Source of the DNA: Prolixibacteraceae bacterium
GTDB taxonomy: Bacteria; Bacteroidota; Bacteroidia; Bacteroidales; Prolixibacteraceae
Direction of reading: 5' to 3'
DNA: 64,000 nt
Assembly: GCA_019459485.1 (NCBI GenBank)
Contig: JAIBEZ010000083.1
Location: 53,600-117,599, forward strand
The notes under the pieces were generated by a model. The model did not search any database. It was not told the origin of the DNA and saw only the letters and a list, made by a program, of their open reading frames with translations. The translations under genes and the position numbers were made by a program. Positions 35,007 to 42,404 of the stretch are shown here, piece by piece; within the stretch, counting starts at the first letter, position 1; every line of letters starts with the position of its first letter.

Positions 35007-35738
35007 ATGAAAGTAAATGGGTTTTTAAAAACAGAAACGGCAAAACCAAAATATAACGGAAAACATTTGCCACTCAACCATAATCAAAACGGACATGATT
35101 TAATAGGTGATAACCATGTAGCTACGTCGCTTGAAACTCCAATGCGCGAAGATGCTTTTTTGCTCAGCGACGAACAAAAAATATTGCTTATCGAGGATAA
35201 ATTCCGTGAAATCATGAATGTTTTAGGGCTTGACCTGCGCGATGACAGTTTAAACGGAACCCCGCACCGGGTAGCGAAAATGTTTGTCAAAGAAATCTTT
35301 TCAGGATTGAACCCTGAGAACATGCCTAAAATTTCTGTATTCGATAATAAATTCAAGTATGGTGAAATGCTAGTCGAAAAAAACATCAACATGAACTCTA
35401 CCTGTGAGCATCATTTTTTACCCATTGTTGGAAAAGCACATGTTGCTTATGTTTCAAGTGGGCAGGTGGTTGGATTGTCGAAAATAAACCGGGTGGTCGA
35501 TTATTTTGCACGTCGCCCTCAGGTGCAGGAGCGTTTAACTGTGCAGATTGCCAATGAATTGAAGCGAATTCTTAAAACTGAAGACGTGGCCGTAATCATT
35601 GATGCAAAACATTTGTGCGTTTCTTCACGTGGAATTCAGGACGAAAGTAGTTCAACAATTACCGCCGAATATGGCGGGGTATTCAAAGATCCGCATCGTA
35701 AAGACGAATTCCTGAAGTATTTATCACTCGATATTTAA
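35007..35738 (+). CDS. folE: GTP cyclohydrolase I
   Basis: 243 residues. About 60 N-terminal residues are a low-complexity extension (KPKYNGKHLPLNHNQNGHD). The catalytic domain follows, with TPHRVAKMFVKEIFSG, the zinc Cys/His in NSTCEHHFLPI and the second Cys in HLCVSSRGIQDESS. It converts GTP to dihydroneopterin triphosphate, the first step of folate/pterin synthesis. An AAGGAG Shine-Dalgarno, unusual in this phylum, precedes the ATG. Tandem GTTTAAAC sites upstream suggest regulated expression. Confidence 0.95.
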   Translation: MKVNGFLKTETAKPKYNGKHLPLNHNQNGHDLIGDNHVATSLETPMREDAFLLSDEQKILLIEDKFREIMNVLGLDLRDDSLNGTPHRVAKMFVKEIFSGLNPENMPKISVFDNKFKYGEMLVEKNINMNSTCEHHFLPIVGKAHVAYVSSGQVVGLSKINRVVDYFARRPQVQERLTVQIANELKRILKTEDVAVIIDAKHLCVSSRGIQDESSSTITAEYGGVFKDPHRKDEFLKYLSLDI

Positions 35739-35794
35739 GAAACTGAAGAATATAAATTTTGATTTGTTTTTTTTGATTTGAAAAATGGGATTGG

Positions 35795-35821
35795 AAGCCT
35801 TTCGTGAGAAGGGCTTTTTTA
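35795..35821 (+). terminator. Intrinsic terminator of folE
   Basis: Stem AAGCCTTTC/GAAGGGCTT (one wobble) with GTGA loop and a T run, 56 nt after the folE stop. It lies inside the spurious upstream extension of the ywbE-like frame, which supports the later start for that gene. Confidence 0.85.
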
Positions 35822-35868
35822 TTTTATCCATGTTTTTTTCGTTCATTTGCGTCTTAATATTTTTCAAA

Positions 35869-36069
35869 ATGGACGGACGAAAAAGATCGGATGTGAAACC
35901 TGGTTTATTGGTAAACATCGTGCAAAAACATCATCAGCGAACAGGCGAATTAACCGAAGGAATTGTGAAGACCCTTCTGACCAATTCACCGAACCATCCG
36001 CACGGAATAAAAGTACGACTTGAAACTGGCGAGGTTGGCCGTGTTCAGGAAATTATTGATGAAGATTAA
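35869..36069 (+). CDS. YwbE family protein (DUF2196)
   Basis: 66 residues from ATG 35869 (MDGRKRSDVKPGL). An upstream frame extension to 35785 crosses the folE terminator and is rejected. DVKPGLLVNIVQKHHQRTGE and TEGIVKTLLTNSPNHPHGIK are the conserved YwbE core, a small basic beta-rich protein of unknown function. Length is typical. Confidence 0.9.
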   Translation: MDGRKRSDVKPGLLVNIVQKHHQRTGELTEGIVKTLLTNSPNHPHGIKVRLETGEVGRVQEIIDED

Positions 36070-36097
36070 CTTATTGTTTTTCAAATAAACTATTCAA

Positions 36098-36733
36098 ATG
36101 CAAGTTTTATCTGCAAATATTGCTCAACCTGCCACTATTATTTGGCGTGGTCAGGAAGTATTGACTGGCATTTATAAGTATGCTGTTGATACACCAATTT
36201 TTCTTAATTCGGAAGATGTTGAAAACGACCATGTGCTCGATCGTCGTTACCACGGTGGAGTTGACAAGGCCTGTTATTTGTATTCAGCCGATCATTATCC
36301 GTTTTGGAAAGATAAATTTCCGGAATTGAAATGGGAGTGGGGTATGTTTGGCGAAAATCTGACAGTCAGCGGATTGAATGAATCAGATGTTCGCATTGGC
36401 GACCGATTTCAAATAGGCGGAGCGATTGTTCAGGTTTCTCAGCCCAGGCAGCCCTGTTTCAAACTGGGTGTCAGGTTTGGCGATCAGAAAGTGGTGGATG
36501 ATTTCTGGAATTTACCTTTCCCGGGTGTTTATGTCAGAGTCTTACAGGCTGGCAATGTTGCAAAGGGTGATCGGTTTACTTTGTTGGAGAGCAATCCTGA
36601 CAGCCTTTCTGTGAGCGAAGTATTTTCAATTTTCAGGAGCAACAGAACTGATTTTGATTTGATTAAAAAAGCGATAGACGAACCTTTTTTGGCAGAATCG
36701 TGCCGGAAGGATATTCAAAAACTTCTGAAATAA
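36098..36733 (+). CDS. MOSC domain protein
   Basis: 211 residues, 28 nt after the ywbE-like gene. The MOSC beta-barrel includes GVDKACYLYSADHYPFW, WGMFGENLTVSGL, and the conserved Cys in SQPRQPCFKLGVRFG, expected to carry sulfur or bind molybdenum cofactor-related ligands. The C-terminal 3-alpha tail is present. It belongs to the YiiM-like branch, which acts in N-hydroxylated substrate reduction or sulfur transfer; the specific substrate is unknown. Confidence 0.92.
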   Translation: MQVLSANIAQPATIIWRGQEVLTGIYKYAVDTPIFLNSEDVENDHVLDRRYHGGVDKACYLYSADHYPFWKDKFPELKWEWGMFGENLTVSGLNESDVRIGDRFQIGGAIVQVSQPRQPCFKLGVRFGDQKVVDDFWNLPFPGVYVRVLQAGNVAKGDRFTLLESNPDSLSVSEVFSIFRSNRTDFDLIKKAIDEPFLAESCRKDIQKLLK

Positions 36734-36783
36734 CTTTTCCTCCGATGTTCGTGTTCTCATAGATTTCCTTCTCACAAATACTT

Positions 36784-36791
36784 TATCTTTG
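36784..36791 (+). promoter_or_regulatory. -7 box of cmk
   Basis: TATCTTTG matches TAnnTTTG 18 nt before the ATG at 36810. It covers the TTG at 36789 that opens a longer frame, so that start is unlikely. Confidence 0.6.
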
Positions 36792-36809
36792 CCGCAAACC
36801 TTCAGAAAT

Positions 36810-37520
36810 ATGACGAATCACAAAATAGTGGTAGCAATCGACGGGCATTCATCGTGTGGAAAAAGCACAATCGCCAAGGCTTTAGCTGCAAAATACGGAT
36901 ATGTATTTATTGATAGCGGAGCCATGTACCGCGCTGTTACACTTTATGCATTGCGCCACAATCTGGTCGCCAACGGTGAATTGAAAAAGGATGAACTTAT
37001 TGGATCGCTTTCAAAGATTAAAATCGAATTTAGGTACAATCCGGTGAGTAAAAAAAGTGATACTTACCTGAACGGTGAGAATGTGGAAGACGAAATCAGA
37101 CAGTTACCGGTTTCTCAAAATGTTAGTCCTGTAGCCACTATTGCCGAAGTGCGCACTGCGATGGTTCGTTTGCAGCAGGAAATGGGCAAAAACAAAGGAA
37201 TTGTGATGGATGGCCGCGACATCGGCACAGTGGTTTTTCCTGATGCAGAACTTAAACTGTTTGTAACCGCAACAGCTGAAATACGTGCACAACGGCGTTT
37301 CGATGAATTGACTGCCAAAGGTGAAGATGTTTCGTTTGCCGAAATTCTGGAAAATGTAAAAGAGCGCGATTTCATCGACTCAACCCGTGAAGCAAGTCCA
37401 TTGCGAAAAGCTGATGATGCACTGGTTTTGGATAACAGTTATCTTACCCGCGAAGAGCAGATGACATGGGTGATTGAAAAAGTGGAGGAAAAGTTAAGGT
37501 TCAAAAGTACAGAGATTTAA
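36810..37520 (+). CDS. cmk: Cytidylate kinase
   Basis: 236 residues from ATG 36810 (MTNHKIVVAIDGHSSCGKST). The P-loop GHSSCGKST, the CMP-binding segment DSGAMYRAVTLYALRH and GIVMDGRDIGTVVFPDA are diagnostic. It phosphorylates CMP/dCMP. The last 20 bases overlap antisense with the end of the PIN toxin gene. In many Bacteroidota cmk is next to ispH, and here the toxin-antitoxin pair separates them. Confidence 0.95.
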   Translation: MTNHKIVVAIDGHSSCGKSTIAKALAAKYGYVFIDSGAMYRAVTLYALRHNLVANGELKKDELIGSLSKIKIEFRYNPVSKKSDTYLNGENVEDEIRQLPVSQNVSPVATIAEVRTAMVRLQQEMGKNKGIVMDGRDIGTVVFPDAELKLFVTATAEIRAQRRFDELTAKGEDVSFAEILENVKERDFIDSTREASPLRKADDALVLDNSYLTREEQMTWVIEKVEEKLRFKSTEI

Positions 37521-37932
37521 TTTTGTTGAAGTCGGTATATTTAATAATAGTTGTTTCACCTACTTTCATTAGTTCCAACAAATCTTTATCTCCGGTTATT
37601 AAAAAATCAGCTTCCGAATCAATCGCTAAGGAAATCAAGTAATTATCTTTTGGATCCCTACAAATAGTTGTACTCGAACTTATTGTAAAATTCACAGACG
37701 ACTCTTCCAATAGTTCGAAGAACTCAACAATTTGATCCTTTAAAAAATACTTTTTAATCTTTGGCTTTTTGAAAACTTCAGACAATTCCTGAAGCTGTTC
37801 ATTGCAGGTAATTATTTTGATAAATTTTGAATCTATCTGATTTTGAAGTCCTTTTAAATTTTTTCCGATCAAAAAAGAAATCCAAATGTTGGTATCGACA
37901 ATTATTTTATATGATTTGCTTCCCTTTTTCAT
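37501..37932 (-). CDS. PIN-domain toxin, VapC-like
   Basis: 143 residues from ATG 37932 (MKKGSKSYKIIVDTNIWISF). PIN acidic residues are visible: Asp in IIVDTNIW, Glu in QLQELSEVFKKP, Asp/Lys in CRDPKDNYLISLA, and Asp in DFLITGDKDLLEL. This is the COG1569-type putative RNase toxin. It starts inside the upstream antitoxin gene (26-nt overlap) and ends 20 bp inside the cmk 3' end on the opposite strand. Confidence 0.9.
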   Translation of the reverse strand: MKKGSKSYKIIVDTNIWISFLIGKNLKGLQNQIDSKFIKIITCNEQLQELSEVFKKPKIKKYFLKDQIVEFFELLEESSVNFTISSSTTICRDPKDNYLISLAIDSEADFLITGDKDLLELMKVGETTIIKYTDFNKIKSLYF

Positions 37933-38140
37933 ATCGTTGTGTTCTAACAGATTCAACCTCTTTTGTTATTTCCTCTAGCGTCAACTCATTTGACTTTGTC
38001 GATTTTAGAAGCTTGTTGAATCTTTTTAGAAACAATGATTTTTTTAATTCATTGTATATTTCGAATTTGTCATTGTCGTCCAGTTTATTTAGTATCCTAA
38101 TAAACTGGCTCTTATCTAATTCTATGCTTATAGTTTTCAT
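37907..38140 (-). CDS. Antitoxin partner of the PIN toxin
   Basis: 77 residues from ATG 38140 (MKTISIELDKSQF). N-terminal strand MKTISIEL, then helices and a basic C-terminus (VRTQRYEKGKQ). Overlap of 26 nt with the toxin and the order antitoxin-toxin fit a type II module. Specific DNA-binding family not certain. A matching promoter lies inside a 9-bp inverted repeat directly upstream, suggesting autorepression. Confidence 0.82.
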   Translation of the reverse strand: MKTISIELDKSQFIRILNKLDDNDKFEIYNELKKSLFLKRFNKLLKSTKSNELTLEEITKEVESVRTQRYEKGKQII

Positions 38141-38159
38141 TTTCTTGTACTGAAATTTC

Positions 38160-38199
38160 ATCAAATTTAACTAATATCTCCGAAGGAGACAAATTTGAT
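38160..38199 (-). promoter_or_regulatory. Promoter and operator-like inverted repeat of the PIN antitoxin operon
   Basis: ATCAAATTT (38160-38168) and AAATTTGAT (38191-38199) form an inverted repeat with a 22-bp spacer. Within it, on the minus strand, TTTG (38193-38190), a 20-nt spacer and TAAATTTG (38169-38162) make a good promoter 21 nt before the antitoxin ATG. A repressor bound to both arms would cover both promoter boxes. Confidence 0.65.
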
Positions 38200-38263
38200 C
38201 GGATACAAGTTAATTCTGGAATTTCAGTCAGAATAATTAAATTCGCCATTAAAACTTTTACAA

Positions 38264-39118
38264 TTGATCGTAGAAATTGATCAAAAATCGGGATTTTGTT
38301 TCGGTGTGCTGAATGCCATCGGGAAAGCAGAAGAAACGCTGGCAACTGAAGCTGTGCTTTATTCTCTTGGTCAGATTGTACACAACGAGCTGGAAGTTAA
38401 GCGGCTTCAGGAAACTGGATTAATTACGATAAGTCATAAGGAGTTCTTTCAGTTAAAGGATTGTAAAGTTCTGATCCGTGCCCACGGCGAACCGCCATCA
38501 ACCTACGAATATGCTGCAAAAAACAATATTACCCTGATTGATGCTACCTGCCCGGTGGTTTTAAAACTTCAGCAAAGAGTGAAAACTTCAGCCGAAAAAA
38601 TGCGCAGCGAAAATGGGCAGGTTGTTATTTTTGGCCATTTGGGACACGCAGAAATAACCGGATTGGTTGGACAAACCAACAATGAAGCAATTGTAATTGA
38701 ACATTCGGCAGATCTCAAAAAGATAGATCCGACACGACCCGTAGTTGTATTTTCGCAAACAACAAAATCGGTAGACGAATTCAAAAAACTAACTGAGAAC
38801 ATTCAAAGCCAGTCTCCAAACGGAGTAATGAAAGCACACGACACCATTTGCAGGCAGGTTTCAAACCGTGTTCCGCATTTGCAGAAATTTGCGACTCGTT
38901 TCGATGTCGTCATTTTTGTAGGTGGTCAACGCAGTTCGAACGCAAAAGTGCTTTTCGATGTTTGTAAGAAATCCAACGAGCGCAGCTATTTTGTTTCTTC
39001 TCCTGAAGATTTGCGTGCTGATTGGTTTTCAGGAATTGAAACTGTTGGCGTTTGCGGAGCCACCTCTACACCGCAATGGCTGATGGAAAAGATCGCCGGA
39101 AAAATCGATGAAATTTAA
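38264..39118 (+). CDS. ispH: 4-hydroxy-3-methylbut-2-enyl diphosphate reductase
   Basis: 284 residues from a TTG at 38264 (TTG ATC GTA GAA), the only start that gives the normal N-terminus IVEIDQKSGFCFGVLNAI. Three cluster-binding Cys are present: GFCFGV, DATCPVV and VGVCGATSTP. VHNELEVKRL holds a conserved His. It catalyses the last step of the MEP isoprenoid route with a 4Fe-4S cluster. Separated from cmk by the toxin-antitoxin pair, so it may depend on a promoter in the short gap 38200-38263. Confidence 0.94.
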   Translation: MIVEIDQKSGFCFGVLNAIGKAEETLATEAVLYSLGQIVHNELEVKRLQETGLITISHKEFFQLKDCKVLIRAHGEPPSTYEYAAKNNITLIDATCPVVLKLQQRVKTSAEKMRSENGQVVIFGHLGHAEITGLVGQTNNEAIVIEHSADLKKIDPTRPVVVFSQTTKSVDEFKKLTENIQSQSPNGVMKAHDTICRQVSNRVPHLQKFATRFDVVIFVGGQRSSNAKVLFDVCKKSNERSYFVSSPEDLRADWFSGIETVGVCGATSTPQWLMEKIAGKIDEI

Positions 39119-39212
39119 AACTTCATTAAACTTGCAATAGTTCCCTCCTGATAGTTGAACTTTTCGAAATAATTCAACTTACTTTATGCTTCATTCTTTT
39201 AAAGCTTAAAAT

Positions 39213-40238
39213 ATGACAATGATCCAGAATGAGAATCCAAAAGAAATTACACAGAGGAGAAAAAAGTTACAAAAAATAGGTGTTTTTACCTCAGGAGGTG
39301 ATGCGCCGGGAATGAATGCTGCCATTCGTGCAGTAACGCGGGCTGCTATTGCAAACAAAATTAAGGTTGTAGGCATTCGTCGCGGCTATCAGGGGATGAT
39401 TGAAGGTGATTTTATTAATTTAAAATCAACTGATGTGAGCGGAATCCTGCAGACAGGAGGAACCATGCTGAAAACAGCGCGCAGTGCCGAATTCAGAACA
39501 CCTGAAGGCAGGGAAAAAGCCTACCAGCAGCTAAAAAAAGCTGAAATAGATGCAGTAGTTGTAATTGGTGGAGATGGTTCGTTTACCGGTGCATTGGTTT
39601 TATCTCAGGAATATGATATTTCGTTTGTGGGTATTCCTGGAACAATTGACAATGATTTGTACGGAACTGATTATACAATTGGATATGACACCGCGTTGAA
39701 TACCGTGGTAGGAGCAGTTGATAAAATTAAAGATACAGCCCGGTCACACGGACGTATTTTCTTTGTTGAAGTGATGGGCCGGGAGGCCGGATTGCTGGCA
39801 TTAACCAGTGGAATTGCCTGCGGTGCTGAGGTAATTTTAATTCCGGAGTCGAACGAACAACATTCAGAATTACAGAAATTCCTGAAAAAAGGCTACAAGA
39901 ATAAAGAAACCAGCGGAATTATAATGGTTGCCGAAGGCGATGAAGCTGGCGGAGCTATAAAAATTGCGGAAAAAGTTCGCAAAGAGCATCCTGATTTGGA
40001 TGTGCGTGTTTCAATTTTAGGACATATTCAACGGGGCGGAAGTCCTACTGCAAAAGACAGAGTGAATGCAACAAAAATGGGAGTTGCCGCTATCGACGCG
40101 TTGCTCGACGATCAAAAAAGCATCATGATCGGACTGGACAATGAAAAGATCGTTCATGTCCCGTTCAATAAGGCAGTGAAAATGAATCATTCAATTGATA
40201 CCAATCTGCTTGAAATCCAGAAACTTTTGAATATTTAA
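39213..40238 (+). CDS. pfkA: 6-phosphofructokinase
   Basis: 341 residues. ATP site VFTSGGDAPGMNAAIRA and VVIGGDGSFTGA; substrate/catalytic segment GIPGTIDNDLYGTDYTIGYD with the catalytic Asp; and ILGHIQRGGSPTAKDR. The Gly at GGDGS suggests ATP rather than pyrophosphate as donor. An N-terminal extension of about 20 residues precedes the core. Committing step of glycolysis. Single gene. Confidence 0.95.
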   Translation: MTMIQNENPKEITQRRKKLQKIGVFTSGGDAPGMNAAIRAVTRAAIANKIKVVGIRRGYQGMIEGDFINLKSTDVSGILQTGGTMLKTARSAEFRTPEGREKAYQQLKKAEIDAVVVIGGDGSFTGALVLSQEYDISFVGIPGTIDNDLYGTDYTIGYDTALNTVVGAVDKIKDTARSHGRIFFVEVMGREAGLLALTSGIACGAEVILIPESNEQHSELQKFLKKGYKNKETSGIIMVAEGDEAGGAIKIAEKVRKEHPDLDVRVSILGHIQRGGSPTAKDRVNATKMGVAAIDALLDDQKSIMIGLDNEKIVHVPFNKAVKMNHSIDTNLLEIQKLLNI

Positions 40239-40250
40239 TCAGGCAGGCAA

Positions 40251-42269
40251 TTAAAATAAATAATCAACTGAAATAAAGGCACTTCGTCCAACACCATTTA
40301 TTCCCGATCCGTGGGTGCGGTAGTCTTCGTTTAGAATATTCTGAAGTCCTGCATTCAATTTCACCGAAGCGATTTGGTATCCGGTAAAAAGATTGATCAC
40401 CTGCCAGCCGGGCGTACCACCTTGTGGAATGCGGTTATCGCTTAAATCGCCCTGTGCAAGCCGGTCCTGTTTGGAAGCGAATAAAAATTCAACAGAAGAA
40501 TAGAAATTCCTGTATTTATAGGTGCCGGCCAATCTTCCGTTTAAAGGCGGAATTCTTCTCAATGGTTCGTTGTTGGTGATATTCTGTCCGTATGTGTATG
40601 ATATACCGCTATTTATTTCCAGTCCGGCCATTGCTTTCCAGGTAAATGCCGCCTCAAAACCCCGGATGTAGGCTTCTTCTGTATTCTCTTTTTTATATAC
40701 CTGGTATCCGTCAATGAAACGGCCCTCTTCTTTTGTTCTGGTGATTAACTGATTGAGGTCCATGTAATAAACTGCCACTGTGCCAAATAATTTATTGAGC
40801 TTTAGTTTGTAACCCAGTTCATAATTCTGCGATTTCTCCGGACTTAAATCATAAGCGGGAACTTCGTACCTGAAATCAACAATTCCAAGCGTTCCGAGGT
40901 CGTCAATGTTCGGCGCGCGGAAACCACTGCTGAAAGTGCTGTAAACATGATGTTTCCGGTTAATGTTATACATCAGGGCTGTATTGAAAACAAACGCTTC
41001 AGGCGAAATATTAACCTTTCCCAGAGTGTTGTCGGTAATATCTATTCTGAAAGTGTTAAACCTGATTCCCCCGTCAAAAATCCATTTGCCAAAGACAAGA
41101 TGATGAAGCGTAAATACTGAATAATTACCGTATTCTGAATTGTCAGGATATAAACCCCGCTTATTTTCAGTTAAATTTTCTGCTGTATTCGTTTCAGCAC
41201 GTAAACTTCTCACCTGATCATGATAAATCTCGATCCCGGAATTGGCAGTCCATACATTACCCAATTCAGTGTCGAAATCAAAAGTAAAACCAAGGGTATT
41301 CACCTTATCTATTTCGCTGACAATCAAATCGCTCCCATTTTTCTGATTGATCCTGCCTTCTGTATTTTGCTGCCACGATGCAATGAACCTGAGTTGATTG
41401 AAAAATTTTTCACGCCGTTGAATGTTTAATCTGGAATAGCTTAACATGCGTTGCTGCGGATCGAATTCGCTCAACTGGTAATTTTCCAGTACAACTTTAT
41501 GATACAACGGAACATGTTGCTGTCGGTTGAACTGATTTGCAACCGTGAGCTGAATGTTTTTTCTCAGAGCAGCGGTGATTTTAGCGTCAAAAGCATATTC
41601 GTTATAGCCCGACGGACTTTGTTTTCCGGTAGCTTTGCCGCCAATAATATCTCCAAAATTACGGTAGGTTGCCCCAACCAAAGCTGCATATTTCTTCGAA
41701 CTGAATTCCAACTCACTACGACCTGTTTTTTCCATGTCACCAGTCATGTATCTGCCAAATAATCTGCCTTTAAAGCTTGGCTTTTCCTGACTCAATGCAG
41801 GCATCTTTGTAAATACCTGAATCGCCCCGCCCATTGCGTCCGTTCCGTATTGTACAGACCCTGTACCTTTTGCAGCTTCGATACGATCAATTGTAAATGC
41901 ATCGATGGTGTTCATATATTGGTTCGGTCCGTAGCGGTAAATCGAATTGTTCAGGCGGATGCCGTCAACCAAAAGCAATGTTTGATTTCCTGTCAATCCT
42001 CTGATAAATGGTGAACCGCCACCGTGATTGGTCTTCTGCACAAACAGACCATTCATATTCGCCAATGCTTCCGGCGTTGTGCGCGGACTAAAATCATCCA
42101 ATGAATTTCGGTCAAGAAAACTGATGCTGTATGGAATGTTTATTGATTCCTGTGGGTTGCGTTGCGTGGTTATCACAACTTCCTGAATTAGAACTGTTGA
42201 TGAATCAGTTTGCCCTTTTGCAAAAATGCCTGTTAAAATAGCAACAAGAATGAGGTAGTATCTTTTCAT
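40251..42269 (-). CDS. TonB-dependent outer membrane receptor
   Basis: 672 residues from ATG 42269 (MKRYYLILVAILTG). Signal peptide to about IFAKGQ. The plug domain starts near IQEVVITTQRNPQES with PFIRGLTGNQTLLLVDGIRL and GTGSVQYGTDAMGGAI. A 22-strand barrel follows, ending in FISVDYLF with a terminal aromatic. No carboxypeptidase-like N-domain and no adjacent SusD, so it resembles siderophore, heme or vitamin receptors (ligand unknown). Divergent from priA. Confidence 0.92.
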   Translation of the reverse strand: MKRYYLILVAILTGIFAKGQTDSSTVLIQEVVITTQRNPQESINIPYSISFLDRNSLDDFSPRTTPEALANMNGLFVQKTNHGGGSPFIRGLTGNQTLLLVDGIRLNNSIYRYGPNQYMNTIDAFTIDRIEAAKGTGSVQYGTDAMGGAIQVFTKMPALSQEKPSFKGRLFGRYMTGDMEKTGRSELEFSSKKYAALVGATYRNFGDIIGGKATGKQSPSGYNEYAFDAKITAALRKNIQLTVANQFNRQQHVPLYHKVVLENYQLSEFDPQQRMLSYSRLNIQRREKFFNQLRFIASWQQNTEGRINQKNGSDLIVSEIDKVNTLGFTFDFDTELGNVWTANSGIEIYHDQVRSLRAETNTAENLTENKRGLYPDNSEYGNYSVFTLHHLVFGKWIFDGGIRFNTFRIDITDNTLGKVNISPEAFVFNTALMYNINRKHHVYSTFSSGFRAPNIDDLGTLGIVDFRYEVPAYDLSPEKSQNYELGYKLKLNKLFGTVAVYYMDLNQLITRTKEEGRFIDGYQVYKKENTEEAYIRGFEAAFTWKAMAGLEINSGISYTYGQNITNNEPLRRIPPLNGRLAGTYKYRNFYSSVEFLFASKQDRLAQGDLSDNRIPQGGTPGWQVINLFTGYQIASVKLNAGLQNILNEDYRTHGSGINGVGRSAFISVDYLF

Positions 42270-42404
42270 AATCACTGCAAGTTTACTTACTTCAAATTAA
42301 CAAAACAAGTCAATCGCTTCTGGCAAAGATCACTTTTTGTGTTTTTTATTAACAATCAGGAAACTCATATCTGAATCAGGAATCTTTTTCGGTATTTTGC
42401 AAAC

